A DNA stretch of 64,000 nucleotides from Sulfurimonas sp. RIFOXYD12_FULL_33_39 (lineage in GTDB: Bacteria; Campylobacterota; Campylobacteria; Campylobacterales; Sulfurimonadaceae): the NCBI GenBank assembly GCA_001829785.1, contig MICF01000011.1, positions 1 through 64,000 of the forward strand, given 5' to 3'. Position 1 is the stretch's first letter; each line of letters begins with the position of its first letter. Shown here one piece after another: positions 1 through 7,969 of this stretch. A model generated the notes under the pieces. It did no database searches. It was not told the origin of the DNA and was given only the letters and a program-made list of their open reading frames with translations. A program made the translations under genes and the position numbers.

Positions 1-75
1 ACTCAACGCGGCTAGTCCGATTAATACCATTGCCCAAATTTTCGCTTTTATGCTTAAATGTTCTATTGTTTTCAT
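1..75 (-). CDS. N-terminal fragment of a membrane protein, probably a methyl-accepting chemotaxis protein
   Basis: Only the first 25 codons are inside the window; the gene runs off the left edge. An ATG at 75 follows an AGGTGA ribosome-binding site. The peptide begins MKTIEHLSIKAKIW and then turns hydrophobic (AMVLIGLAAL), which is how the first membrane segment of many Campylobacterota chemotaxis receptors starts. It lies 26 bases downstream of the porin gene on the same strand. The receptor assignment is inferred from 25 residues only; another membrane sensor is possible. Confidence 0.5.
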   Translation of the reverse strand, partial: MKTIEHLSIKAKIWAMVLIGLAALS

Positions 76-101
76 AAGCTTTCACCTAATCCTTTAAATT
101 T

Positions 102-1528
102 TTAATACATTAAATTAAATAATAAATAGTAATTATTTAATTTATCTAAAGTTGTTCCGCCGACATCGGATACTTTCACAGGCGCACCGATTTGATAACC
201 GCTTAATGTATAATCATAGTCAATCATTTCAGCCCCAAAACGAAGATTTGCGTATCTATTGATTGGTTGAATATAATAAATTTCTAATGCACTTCCGCGA
301 GTAGCAAGTTTATTCGTCAAAGAGTTTGAACCTTGAGTAAAACTAAACCAATTTTTATCACCGTGGTTATATTCAACACCGATTTTTGGGTTATTTAAAC
401 TATCTATAGGCATTGTATATCTACCGCCAATCCAATATGCTTTACCGTTCTTTTGTTCTGTATCGTTAGGTGTATTTGTTAAAAGTCCCATCGGATAATC
501 ACCATAAGGCGTTGCTTGATTTGAAGTTATACCGTTTGGTTTGCTTTGAGAAACTGCATAGTGAGCAAATAAATCTAAACCGCTATTAGCTAGATTTGTA
601 AATTCAAGCATAGCCGTATAAAGAGTTACATCCCCAATATTCGTATTTGTACTTGTTCCTGAACTATTTACCGTATTTGAAACCACATCTGTTGCTTGTA
701 CTGCGCTAAGTTGCAGAAGAGATCCGTTTATACCTAAACTGCTATCTAAAAATACGCCAAGAACATTTGTGTCTTTTATAGCTCCTGAATCTCCTATATA
801 CGTATAAGTAGTATCTGCTTGATATCCTTTACCGTAACCGACTCTAAGAGCCATGTTGTCAATACCTGTTACCTTTTGCAGATTTGCAGTTGCAACTATA
901 CCGTCTGCTGCTCCGTCAAAACTAAGTGCGGAATATGTAGCTTTTCTAACGGTATTGTCTTTAAACTGATGAGAAGGACCGTCTGAACTCGGTTGACGAC
1001 CGATTGTAAATGTAATAGGGATATCGCCTTTTATAGCAGTCCAGTCAATATATGCTCTCTCAACAAATACACCACTGTCAGACGGGCGTCTTCCTTGCAT
1101 AGGATCCATTGAAGAGTATATATAATTAGCTCCCGTATCAGACCAATTTTTGTACATACTTAAGCGACCCGTAAATGACATGTCGTTTGTAATATCCGAG
1201 TTCATATTTAATCGTAAGCGGTTTGACCAAACATTTTTTGCAGAAGTTTTATTTCCTGAAGCGTCCTTTGCTTCAAAATTATCAACTCTTGTTCTAAAAT
1301 CCAAACCGAGGTTTATTTTATCTACCATCGTAGAAGTTTCAATTTTATCTACTCTCTCTTCTAAAAAATCATTTGATTTGACTTGTGCCGCTTTTATCTC
1401 TTTTATTTGAGCATCTAAAGCATCTATCTTTTTTTGCAACTCTGCATTTGTTGCCGCACTTAAGAGGTTACCCCCCCCATACACATAATTAACGTGGCTG
1501 CCAAACTTAATTTTACTGTTTTTTTCAT
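102..1528 (-). CDS. Outer-membrane porin-like protein (resembles DUF3373), signal peptide out of frame at an 8-G tract
   Basis: The long frame (102-1484) encodes a heptad-rich segment (ELQKKIDALDAQIKEIKAAQ), then about 400 residues of alternating beta-strand pattern ending in an aromatic residue (YYLLFNLMY), as in outer-membrane barrels. It resembles DUF3373-type porins of Sulfurimonas-like bacteria. In that frame the first start is a GTG with no ribosome-binding site and no signal peptide. An ATG at 1528 with AAGGAG eight bases upstream opens a typical signal peptide, MKKTVKLSLAATLIMCMGG, but this frame meets TAA just after the G tract at 1471-1478. One extra G would join the two into a complete secreted protein. 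As written the gene is OFF, by phase variation, mutation or a homopolymer sequencing error. It lies 17 bases downstream of the small secreted protein gene, so the two are probably co-transcribed. Confidence 0.75.
1471..1478 (-). repeat. Poly-G tract (8 G on the minus strand) at the signal-peptide boundary of the porin gene
   Basis: Eight consecutive C on the plus strand read as G8 in the coding direction. It is the longest G/C homopolymer I noticed in this AT-rich window; the next are six-base runs inside murD and the carbonic-anhydrase-like gene. With 8 G the signal-peptide frame ends at TAA; with 9 (or 6) G it continues into the porin. Confidence 0.9.
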
Positions 1529-1545
1529 CTATCTATCTCCTTAAT

Positions 1546-1803
1546 TTATATTCCGGCTGCTGCAGGATGATCAGAATCTGCTGCATGAGCGGTTAAATAT
1601 TTTTTTAGTGCTTCTTTATCAGAATCCGACAACTTATCAATCCCATACTTTGCCATTTTGCTATCTTTTTCAAAGACCATTTCCCACTGCTTTATAGCTT
1701 TAGAACTAGGATTTAAACCTAACGATTTTGCCAAACCTTTTCCGTCTGCATAAGAGAGAGTTACTGCAACAAACAACAACAATAACGATTTGAATAAATT
1801 CAT
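1546..1803 (-). CDS. Small secreted protein of unknown function
   Basis: 85 residues. The N-terminus is a clear signal peptide (MNLFKSLLLLFVAVTLSYA), leaving a mature protein of about 66 residues. The mature part is helical and charged (LSDSDKEALKKYLTAHAADSDHP). The pattern of a late helix with L..YL..HA recalls the end of small c-type cytochromes, but no CXXCH haem site is present, so I do not call it one. It starts the minus-strand unit that continues into the porin gene 17 bases later, which suggests a shared envelope role. I do not recognise the family. Confidence 0.7.
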   Translation of the reverse strand: MNLFKSLLLLFVAVTLSYADGKGLAKSLGLNPSSKAIKQWEMVFEKDSKMAKYGIDKLSDSDKEALKKYLTAHAADSDHPAAAGI

Positions 1804-1894
1804 TTATCTGCCTTTTTTAAAATTTCATAACTTTTAAACAAAACAAAAATCATTTAAATAGTTCTTTTTTGTTGTATTTAAAACTTGAGACCGC

Positions 1895-1928
1895 ATTCTA
1901 TAACTTTAGTGTTGCAAGTTTGTTGCAA
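1895..1928 (-). promoter_or_regulatory. Candidate promoter with a GTTGCAA direct-repeat operator upstream of the small secreted protein/porin unit
   Basis: On the minus strand a -10-like TATAAT variant, TATAGAAT, occupies 1902-1895. Upstream are two exact copies of TTGCAAC (1917-1911 and 1928-1922) spaced 11 bp, about one helical turn, and covering roughly -21 to -38. That arrangement is typical of OmpR-type regulator sites overlapping a -35 region. The leader to the ATG at 1803 would be about 90 bases. No regulator is identified; the assignment is inference from spacing. Confidence 0.35.
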
Positions 1929-1998
1929 TTTAATAATATGTTTTTATTAAAAAAATCTTTGTAATCTTAATGAAATAAATTAACACTAATATTTTGCT

Positions 1999-3759
1999 AT
2001 GAAAAATAACCTACCGAAAAAATGGCTTAAAAATTTAGAAATTTTAGATGTTGCATTTCAACCGATTCTAAATATCAATACAGGGAAAATCTTCGGAGTC
2101 GAAGCCCTTCTGCGAAACTTTCAAGAAGTCGGTTTTACTTCTATTTTTTCACTCTTTGATGAAGTTTACAAAGATAATATTCTATACTCATTTGATATAG
2201 CTCTAAGAGAAAAAGCTTTGAAAAAATTTACTCAGATAGCTGGATATAAAGATATAAAACTATTTTACAATCTTGATAACCGCCTCTTTGAGATGCCTGA
2301 TTTTACGCATGGAAATACAAAGAAAATTCTTAAGCAATACGGTTTAAAAAAAAGCAACCTCTGTTTTGAAATCTCAGAAAGACATGAGATTTCTAGTGAC
2401 TGCAATATGGAAAAAATTCTTATGCACTACAAAAATGAGAGGTTTTGTATAGCAATCGATGATTTTGGAGTAGGTTATTCAGGGTACAAACTACTTTATG
2501 ACAGTGTTCCTAATATTATTAAAATAGACAGATTTTTTTTAACAGATATCCAAAAAGATATCAAGAAGAAAATCATGGTAAGAAATATAACTCATTTGGC
2601 AATTCAGCTTGGGATAAAAGTCATAGCAGAAGGCGTTGAGACAAAAGAGGAACTGCTTACATGTAGAGATATCGGCTGTCATTTAGCTCAAGGATATTTA
2701 ATTCAAAGACCGACAACCAACACAAAAGAGATATTAGACATGTATGATAATATTGTAGATTTAATAAAAAGTGATAAAAGAGATATAAACAACGAGTTTC
2801 AAATTGAACTATATATAGACAAGATGCATTCACTTGCGTTAAATACAAAAATGAGTTTAGTTATAGACTATTTTAAAAAATATCCAAACAACTCCATTGT
2901 ACCGATTGTGAACTCAAATAATGAACCTATGGGAATACTTCAAGAGAACCAGATAAAAGAGCTTCTGTATTCGCCTTACGGAAGATCCCTTATGCTCAAT
3001 GAAGGCAATAAAAAATCTAAACTCCAAAATCTTCTTCAACCTTGCGGAGTAAGCGATATAAACAGTGACATGTCAACTATTATCGAACTCTTTTCAAACA
3101 ATCCTGATTCTATAGGAATTATAATTACAAACAACTCAAAATACTATGGTTTTTTATCGGCTAGAGCGATAATAACAATCATGAATGAACAAAACCTTAT
3201 CTTTGCCAGAGATCAAAATCCTCTCACAAAACTTCCCGGAAATACAATGATTGAAAAATATATTTACAACATCACAAAAGATGAGAGTTCATATATCATC
3301 TGCTATTTCGATTTGGACAATTTTAAAGCATTTAACGATGTTTACGGTTTTAGAAACGGCGATAGAGTCATACAACTCTTTTCTGATATACTGAGAAAAA
3401 ACTTATCTCAAGGATTTTTTAAAGCTCATATCGGCGGAGATGATTTTTTTAGCGGCGTAAAAACCGATGATAATAATGAAGATACATGTATAAATGAAAT
3501 ATTTAAAATTATAAAAAAATTCACTAATGATGTGAGAGAGTTTTACTCACAAAAAGATAAAAAGAGTGGATATATAACATCCACGGACAGAGACGGAAAT
3601 ATAAAAAACTTTCCTCTATTAAGTGTTAGCGCGTCTTTGCTTATTATTCATAAAAAAACTAAAAATAGATGCGTGGAGGATATTAACTATATATTGTCCA
3701 CGCAAAAAAAAGTTGCTAAAAAAGAGGAAAAATCTATCTCTATCAGCACCCTGCTATAA
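1999..3759 (+). CDS. EAL-CBS-GGDEF cyclic-di-GMP signalling protein (probable phosphodiesterase)
   Basis: 586 residues with no membrane segment, so cytosolic. The EAL domain covers about 10-245 and keeps the catalytic signature: E35 in VEALLR, EISE, DDFG at about 154, KIDRFF, EGVE at about 211 and the final AQGYLIQRP. A CBS-pair-like segment follows (about 262-400, with VPIVNSNNEPMGIL). The C-terminal GGDEF domain (about 410-586) has FDLDNFKAFND but GGDDF at 479-483 in place of GGDEF/GGEEF. The fourth-position acid is conservatively changed, so cyclase activity is doubtful and a GTP-binding regulatory role is possible. The likely net activity is c-di-GMP hydrolysis tuned by a nucleotide at the CBS pair. 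There is no Shine-Dalgarno sequence before the ATG, and a TAATAT box at 1987-1992 would give a nearly leaderless mRNA. Confidence 0.85.
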   Translation: MKNNLPKKWLKNLEILDVAFQPILNINTGKIFGVEALLRNFQEVGFTSIFSLFDEVYKDNILYSFDIALREKALKKFTQIAGYKDIKLFYNLDNRLFEMPDFTHGNTKKILKQYGLKKSNLCFEISERHEISSDCNMEKILMHYKNERFCIAIDDFGVGYSGYKLLYDSVPNIIKIDRFFLTDIQKDIKKKIMVRNITHLAIQLGIKVIAEGVETKEELLTCRDIGCHLAQGYLIQRPTTNTKEILDMYDNIVDLIKSDKRDINNEFQIELYIDKMHSLALNTKMSLVIDYFKKYPNNSIVPIVNSNNEPMGILQENQIKELLYSPYGRSLMLNEGNKKSKLQNLLQPCGVSDINSDMSTIIELFSNNPDSIGIIITNNSKYYGFLSARAIITIMNEQNLIFARDQNPLTKLPGNTMIEKYIYNITKDESSYIICYFDLDNFKAFNDVYGFRNGDRVIQLFSDILRKNLSQGFFKAHIGGDDFFSGVKTDDNNEDTCINEIFKIIKKFTNDVREFYSQKDKKSGYITSTDRDGNIKNFPLLSVSASLLIIHKKTKNRCVEDINYILSTQKKVAKKEEKSISISTLL

Positions 3760-3770
3760 AATCAATATAA

Positions 3771-4817
3771 CTATTTTGTTATAAACATGTAAAACGGCTT
3801 GCCCGCTAACTGCATATTAATCCATACACCGTTATTATTGCCAACCTCGCGTCGAATCTCTTCAGGTGAAGTATATGTTTTAGGCAACTCAAAGACAACC
3901 TTAATATCTTTAGCAAGAAAAATTGTTTTTGCACTTCCCGTTATAACATTACAAAACTCTCCGACTCCATCCATAATGCTGGCATTATCATTTTCATCAA
4001 TTTTTTCGCCAAGAAGCGACTCAATCGCAATAAGAGCAATATCTCGTGGAAATAAAAGAGCAAAATATCCGTCCATTTCTCCGCTAAAATGCATAAGTGC
4101 ACAAATTACATCTCTTTTTAAATTTGGGTCGAAACTTTGAATTGTATGAGATAGTTTTTCAGCTTCTAGCCCCGTAAAAGAGACTAATGTTTCTACTGCA
4201 GTATCCATAAAAACGGGAAGGTTTATAATAAGTTTTTTTGACAAAGAGAGCTGTTTTTTATTGTCATTTTCAATTTTTGAGTTTTCGTTAATAGCACTGT
4301 GCGTGATTATTATATCATTTGCTTTATTTGCAACTAACTCTTCAAACTCCTTTACACTGCTTGCTATTGTTATTACGTATCCATACTTACTAAGCTCTTT
4401 AGATAATTTTTGAGAATTTTCCATATCTTCATCATATACTAAAACTCGTAAATCTTTTTTATACGATTTTGGTTCTAAAAATAGTCTTGCTGCTGCAATA
4501 TTTTTAAATAGTTTCAGCTCTGAATGTTCTGAGAGTTTTTTTAAATATTTATATAAGGGAATGTTATAGTCAATTAGTGCAATATTAATTTTGATTTTTT
4601 TTCTTAAATCATCTAATTTTTTTATGATAATGCTAAGTTCTGAGGTAGAACTGTTTTTATAACTTGCACCTTCTAATGATATAACAACGGCACTGTATTT
4701 TTTATCTACCGCCATCTCAATCTGTCTTGGTATTGAGTTTATCAAAGATGAAAATCTACTCTCTTCTATAATACCTCTATAATTAATTACAAGCGTATTG
4801 TTTTTACTGCTGTTCAC
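3771..4817 (-). CDS. STAS-like / degenerate receiver / CheX-type phosphatase protein
   Basis: 348 residues in three parts. Residues 1-110 look like a STAS/anti-sigma-antagonist fold (AVVISLEGASYKNSSTSEL). Residues about 120-185 look like a receiver: an acidic pocket is present (VLVYDED), but the strand that should end in the phospho-acceptor Asp reads DIIITHS. Residues about 195-348 match CheX/CheC-like phosphatases, with the paired Glu and Asn in GEFCNVITG and the family's GEMDGYFALLF strand. CheX proteins dephosphorylate CheY-P. Here the fused receiver could be a docking or inhibitory module. It is convergent with the EAL gene, 11 bases apart. A paralogue with the same order of domains is at 34467-35861. 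Domain calls are by pattern; the CheX part is the most certain. Confidence 0.7.
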   Translation of the reverse strand: MNSSKNNTLVINYRGIIEESRFSSLINSIPRQIEMAVDKKYSAVVISLEGASYKNSSTSELSIIIKKLDDLRKKIKINIALIDYNIPLYKYLKKLSEHSELKLFKNIAAARLFLEPKSYKKDLRVLVYDEDMENSQKLSKELSKYGYVITIASSVKEFEELVANKANDIIITHSAINENSKIENDNKKQLSLSKKLIINLPVFMDTAVETLVSFTGLEAEKLSHTIQSFDPNLKRDVICALMHFSGEMDGYFALLFPRDIALIAIESLLGEKIDENDNASIMDGVGEFCNVITGSAKTIFLAKDIKVVFELPKTYTSPEEIRREVGNNNGVWINMQLAGKPFYMFITK

Positions 4818-4934
4818 TATTCATCCTCTATAAACGACTTTAGTTATTCTATCACTAGGTAAATTAAAGTTAGATATATTAAAGTTTAACACTATAAATG
4901 ATAAAATTGCCGCAACCAAAGATGGAGTGTTTTA

Positions 4935-6578
4935 GTGAAAGAGAGTTCTGAAGTATTAGCGCGAAAATATAGACCTGTTAATTTTGATGAGCTAATAGGT
5001 CAAGAGGCAGTTTCTCAGACTCTCTCTCTTGCTCTTGATTCAAACAGGCTCTCCCATGCATATCTATTTTCAGGTCTTCGAGGAAGCGGGAAAACTTCTA
5101 CTGCGCGCATTTTCTCAAAAGCACTTATTTGCGAAAAAGGCATAACTCAAAAGCCGTGTCAAACTTGTCAAAACTGCATTATGGCACTTGAAAATCGTCA
5201 TATGGATATTGTAGAGATGGATGCTGCTTCAAATCGCGGGATTGACGATATACGCGAACTAATTGAGCAAACCAAATACAGACCCGCAACTGCCAGATTT
5301 AAAATATTTATAATCGATGAAGTTCACATGTTAACGCCTCAAGCATTTAATGCACTTTTAAAAACTCTTGAAGAACCGCCGCCGTATGTCAAATTTATAC
5401 TCGCTACTACAGATCCCCTAAAACTTCCTGCAACAATTCTAAGCCGTACCCAACACTTTAGATTTAAATCAATTGCACAAAATAAAATTACAGATCATTT
5501 GGCACATATTTTAAATCTTGAAGGTATAAAATATGAATCAGGCGCATTAGAGATTCTTGCTAGAAGCGGAAGTGGGAGTTTAAGAGATACGCTTACACTT
5601 TTAGACCAAGCTATAATATACTCTAAAAATCATGTTGATATACAAACCGTAACCGATATGCTCGGTCTAGTTGACCCTAAATTTATCGATGAACTCTTTA
5701 GCGCAGTTTTTGCAAAAGATTATGCGGCTCTTGTAGAGTTTACAAAAACCCTGCAAGATTATGAAGCAGAGATGGTAGTTGATGAACTTATAGCGTATCT
5801 AAAATATAAAATGTATGCCGGTGATGCACTCTACTCTACTCTTGTACTTGATAGATTCTTTAGAATTTTAAGCGACTCAAAATATCTATTTAGCATAAAT
5901 GCAGACGGCTCATTTGTTCTTTCGCTTATATTTTTTAAAATGGTTGAAGCTTTGCGTATAAAAGAGATTGACCAAATGATAGAGTCGTTGCAAAAAGAGA
6001 TTCATAAACCATCTGCCCCATATACAATGCCCATGCCCATGCCCATGCAAGAGAGTGTAACTAAACAAGAAGAAAAAGAGAAAGATTTACATGTAGAGAT
6101 AAATCCTTATACAAAAATATTTCAAAAGTTAATTGCTAATATAAAAGACAGAAATTTTGAACTAGGTAGATGCTTTGAGCAGAGCATATACTTTATTTCT
6201 TATGAAAATAGTACTCTTACATGGGAAAGTTGTGCTGATGATGAGTGTAAAAAAATATTAACACACGGTTATTCTGCTATAAAGCAGTTGGCAAAAGAGG
6301 CATTTGGAATTGATACAAAAATAAAACATGAACCATGCACAAAGAGTGTTGAAGAGAGTCAAGAGTATAGCAATACCGAACAAACGGCTACTTTTACGCC
6401 ATCAACTTCCATGATTGAAGATGCAGAAATCGGAGGAAGTGCAAGTTGTGTAGCAAACTGTAATACTGTTGATTCATCAAAAGAGATAAACGGTGCAGAC
6501 ATTTTGGATGAGCCTATGATTCAAAAAGCAACAGAGCTTTTTGAAGCAAAAAAAATCACTATTCAATCAAAAATTTAA
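4935..6578 (+). CDS. dnaX: DNA polymerase III subunit gamma/tau
   Basis: 547 residues. This is the clamp-loader ATPase of the replisome. The N-terminal AAA+ module shows the Walker A GLRGSGKTST, a zinc-binding cysteine cluster (C-E-K...C-Q-T-C-Q-N-C), the Walker B/DEVHML box and LRDTLTLLDQA. The C-terminal third is less conserved, with a Met-Pro repeat near residue 365, and fits a short tau-like tail. The start is GTG at 4935 behind GGAG. Its end overlaps the end of the convergent kinase gene by four bases. A7 and A8 runs lie near the 3' end, but I see no evidence that they direct frameshifting to a gamma form. Confidence 0.95.
   Translation: MKESSEVLARKYRPVNFDELIGQEAVSQTLSLALDSNRLSHAYLFSGLRGSGKTSTARIFSKALICEKGITQKPCQTCQNCIMALENRHMDIVEMDAASNRGIDDIRELIEQTKYRPATARFKIFIIDEVHMLTPQAFNALLKTLEEPPPYVKFILATTDPLKLPATILSRTQHFRFKSIAQNKITDHLAHILNLEGIKYESGALEILARSGSGSLRDTLTLLDQAIIYSKNHVDIQTVTDMLGLVDPKFIDELFSAVFAKDYAALVEFTKTLQDYEAEMVVDELIAYLKYKMYAGDALYSTLVLDRFFRILSDSKYLFSINADGSFVLSLIFFKMVEALRIKEIDQMIESLQKEIHKPSAPYTMPMPMPMQESVTKQEEKEKDLHVEINPYTKIFQKLIANIKDRNFELGRCFEQSIYFISYENSTLTWESCADDECKKILTHGYSAIKQLAKEAFGIDTKIKHEPCTKSVEESQEYSNTEQTATFTPSTSMIEDAEIGGSASCVANCNTVDSSKEINGADILDEPMIQKATELFEAKKITIQSKI
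6027..6048 (+). repeat. Hexanucleotide repeat ATGCCC (three full copies and a partial) inside dnaX
   Basis: Three tandem ATGCCC units followed by ATGC encode Met-Pro-Met-Pro-Met-Pro-Met in the linker between the ATPase core and the C-terminal part of DnaX. The unit is a multiple of three, so copy-number change would alter length but not frame. Confidence 0.85.
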
Positions 6579-7969
6579 CTCTTTAACATACTCTCCACAC
6601 TAAAACTAAATACAGAGCCTTTAGCAAATTCAGACTCTATTTTTAGTTCGGAATTTAGAGATTTTAATATATATTTGACCATCGCTAAACCTATTCCCAT
6701 AGAGTTGTCCCAACTGTTTTTGTCTATTCTGTAAAACTTAGTCGTTATCTTGTCTAAATGCTCCTCTTTTATTCCTATACCGCTATCTTTTACCGACAAC
6801 ATGTCATCTTTTATGTTTATTATCACATCGCCTTTTGAGTATTTTAAAGCATTGTCAACAAGATTTATTAGCACAAGTTCCAGCATAGTTTTATCACTAA
6901 ATAGAGTTTTTTGTTCTGCGTTAACGATTATTTCTCTCTCTTTATACTTTAACATTAAGTTAGATGCTACTTCGGTACATAACTGCTTTAGGTCAAATTC
7001 ACTTTTATTAATAGTCAAATCCCCGTTTTCAAGCTTAACTGAGAGTGCCAGTCTATCAAGCATTTTTGATATTTTCTCACCGTTTGAGCTTATCTTGCTT
7101 AAAAATTTCTCACGAATATTTTGCGGCATATCACTATCTTCTTGAATTGTCTGTGCATATCCGATTATCGATGCAACAGGATTTTTAAACTCATGTGAAA
7201 GGGCAGAGAGTATGTCATTTCTCTGTTTATTTATAAGCCTGAGTTTAGCCATATTTTTAATTTTCTTTTTCTCGTTTTTACTCAGTTTTTTTACTAAATT
7301 TTTTAAAAGAAGAGAAATTTGTAAAAATTCATAAAAATATTTAGTCTTTACAACGGCTTTGTAATTTTTATTTGAAACTTCATCAAGATAGTTTGTTATC
7401 TGAGATATATCATGTACAACCTTTTGACTCATATTTCTTGATACAAATGTAGCGATAATAACGATACCCATAAAAACAAAAAAGAGCTTTGTCCATAGCG
7501 AGTAAAAGTCATACATTATTTGAGCAAGACTCATAGAAAGCCTGATGTAAATCTGTTTATTCTTGTAATATGCTTTTTTTGCTACATATAAAAAATCTGC
7601 TTTTACCGTTTTAGAGTATCTTGTTATATCTCCGTAATCTTGTGAATTTGATTGCAATATTTCAAATCTTGAAGCATGATTATCCATCTCTACTTTATCT
7701 GCGCTTGATTCTGCCAGAACTCCTCCATCTTCTGCTATCACAGTAACTCTAAGCGAAGTTTTTTTATAAATCTGCATTGCAAAATCATCCAAATTATCTA
7801 CTTTTTTAAGCTCAATTTCCATAAGCTCAATCGCATGTTTTAAGTGATTTTTATTATGCTCTATTATTATTGATTTTAATGCTATATAGCTTATTAGTGA
7901 AGTTATAAGAAGCGTACTTACAAAAAGTATTAAAAATTTTAGTATAAAAATTTGATGGATTTTTAGCAC
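6575..7969 (-). CDS. Membrane sensor histidine kinase
   Basis: 464 residues. Two membrane segments (about 8-30 and 160-178) flank a periplasmic sensor of about 130 residues, followed by a HAMP-like linker. The kinase core has the phospho-acceptor H259 (LSALSHEFKNPVASIIGY), the N box LINLVDNALKYS, the G1 box DSGIGIKEEHL and the G2 box MGIGLAMVKYIL, so it should be active. It overlaps the upstream response regulator gene by seven bases, so the two are translationally coupled partners. The SHEFKNP acceptor motif and the OmpR-type partner give a PhoR/PhoB-like layout, but there is no PAS domain and no phosphate gene nearby. The signal is unknown. Confidence 0.9.
   Translation of the reverse strand: MLKIHQIFILKFLILFVSTLLITSLISYIALKSIIIEHNKNHLKHAIELMEIELKKVDNLDDFAMQIYKKTSLRVTVIAEDGGVLAESSADKVEMDNHASRFEILQSNSQDYGDITRYSKTVKADFLYVAKKAYYKNKQIYIRLSMSLAQIMYDFYSLWTKLFFVFMGIVIIATFVSRNMSQKVVHDISQITNYLDEVSNKNYKAVVKTKYFYEFLQISLLLKNLVKKLSKNEKKKIKNMAKLRLINKQRNDILSALSHEFKNPVASIIGYAQTIQEDSDMPQNIREKFLSKISSNGEKISKMLDRLALSVKLENGDLTINKSEFDLKQLCTEVASNLMLKYKEREIIVNAEQKTLFSDKTMLELVLINLVDNALKYSKGDVIINIKDDMLSVKDSGIGIKEEHLDKITTKFYRIDKNSWDNSMGIGLAMVKYILKSLNSELKIESEFAKGSVFSFSVESMLKS

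Noticed and set aside
1546..1803. Calling the small secreted protein a cytochrome
   Set aside because: There is no CXXCH motif anywhere in it.
6245..6560. A7 and A8 runs in dnaX as programmed frameshift sites producing a gamma subunit
   Set aside because: No stimulatory structure or conserved slippery heptamer was seen, and the runs are too close to the 3' end to give a typical gamma.
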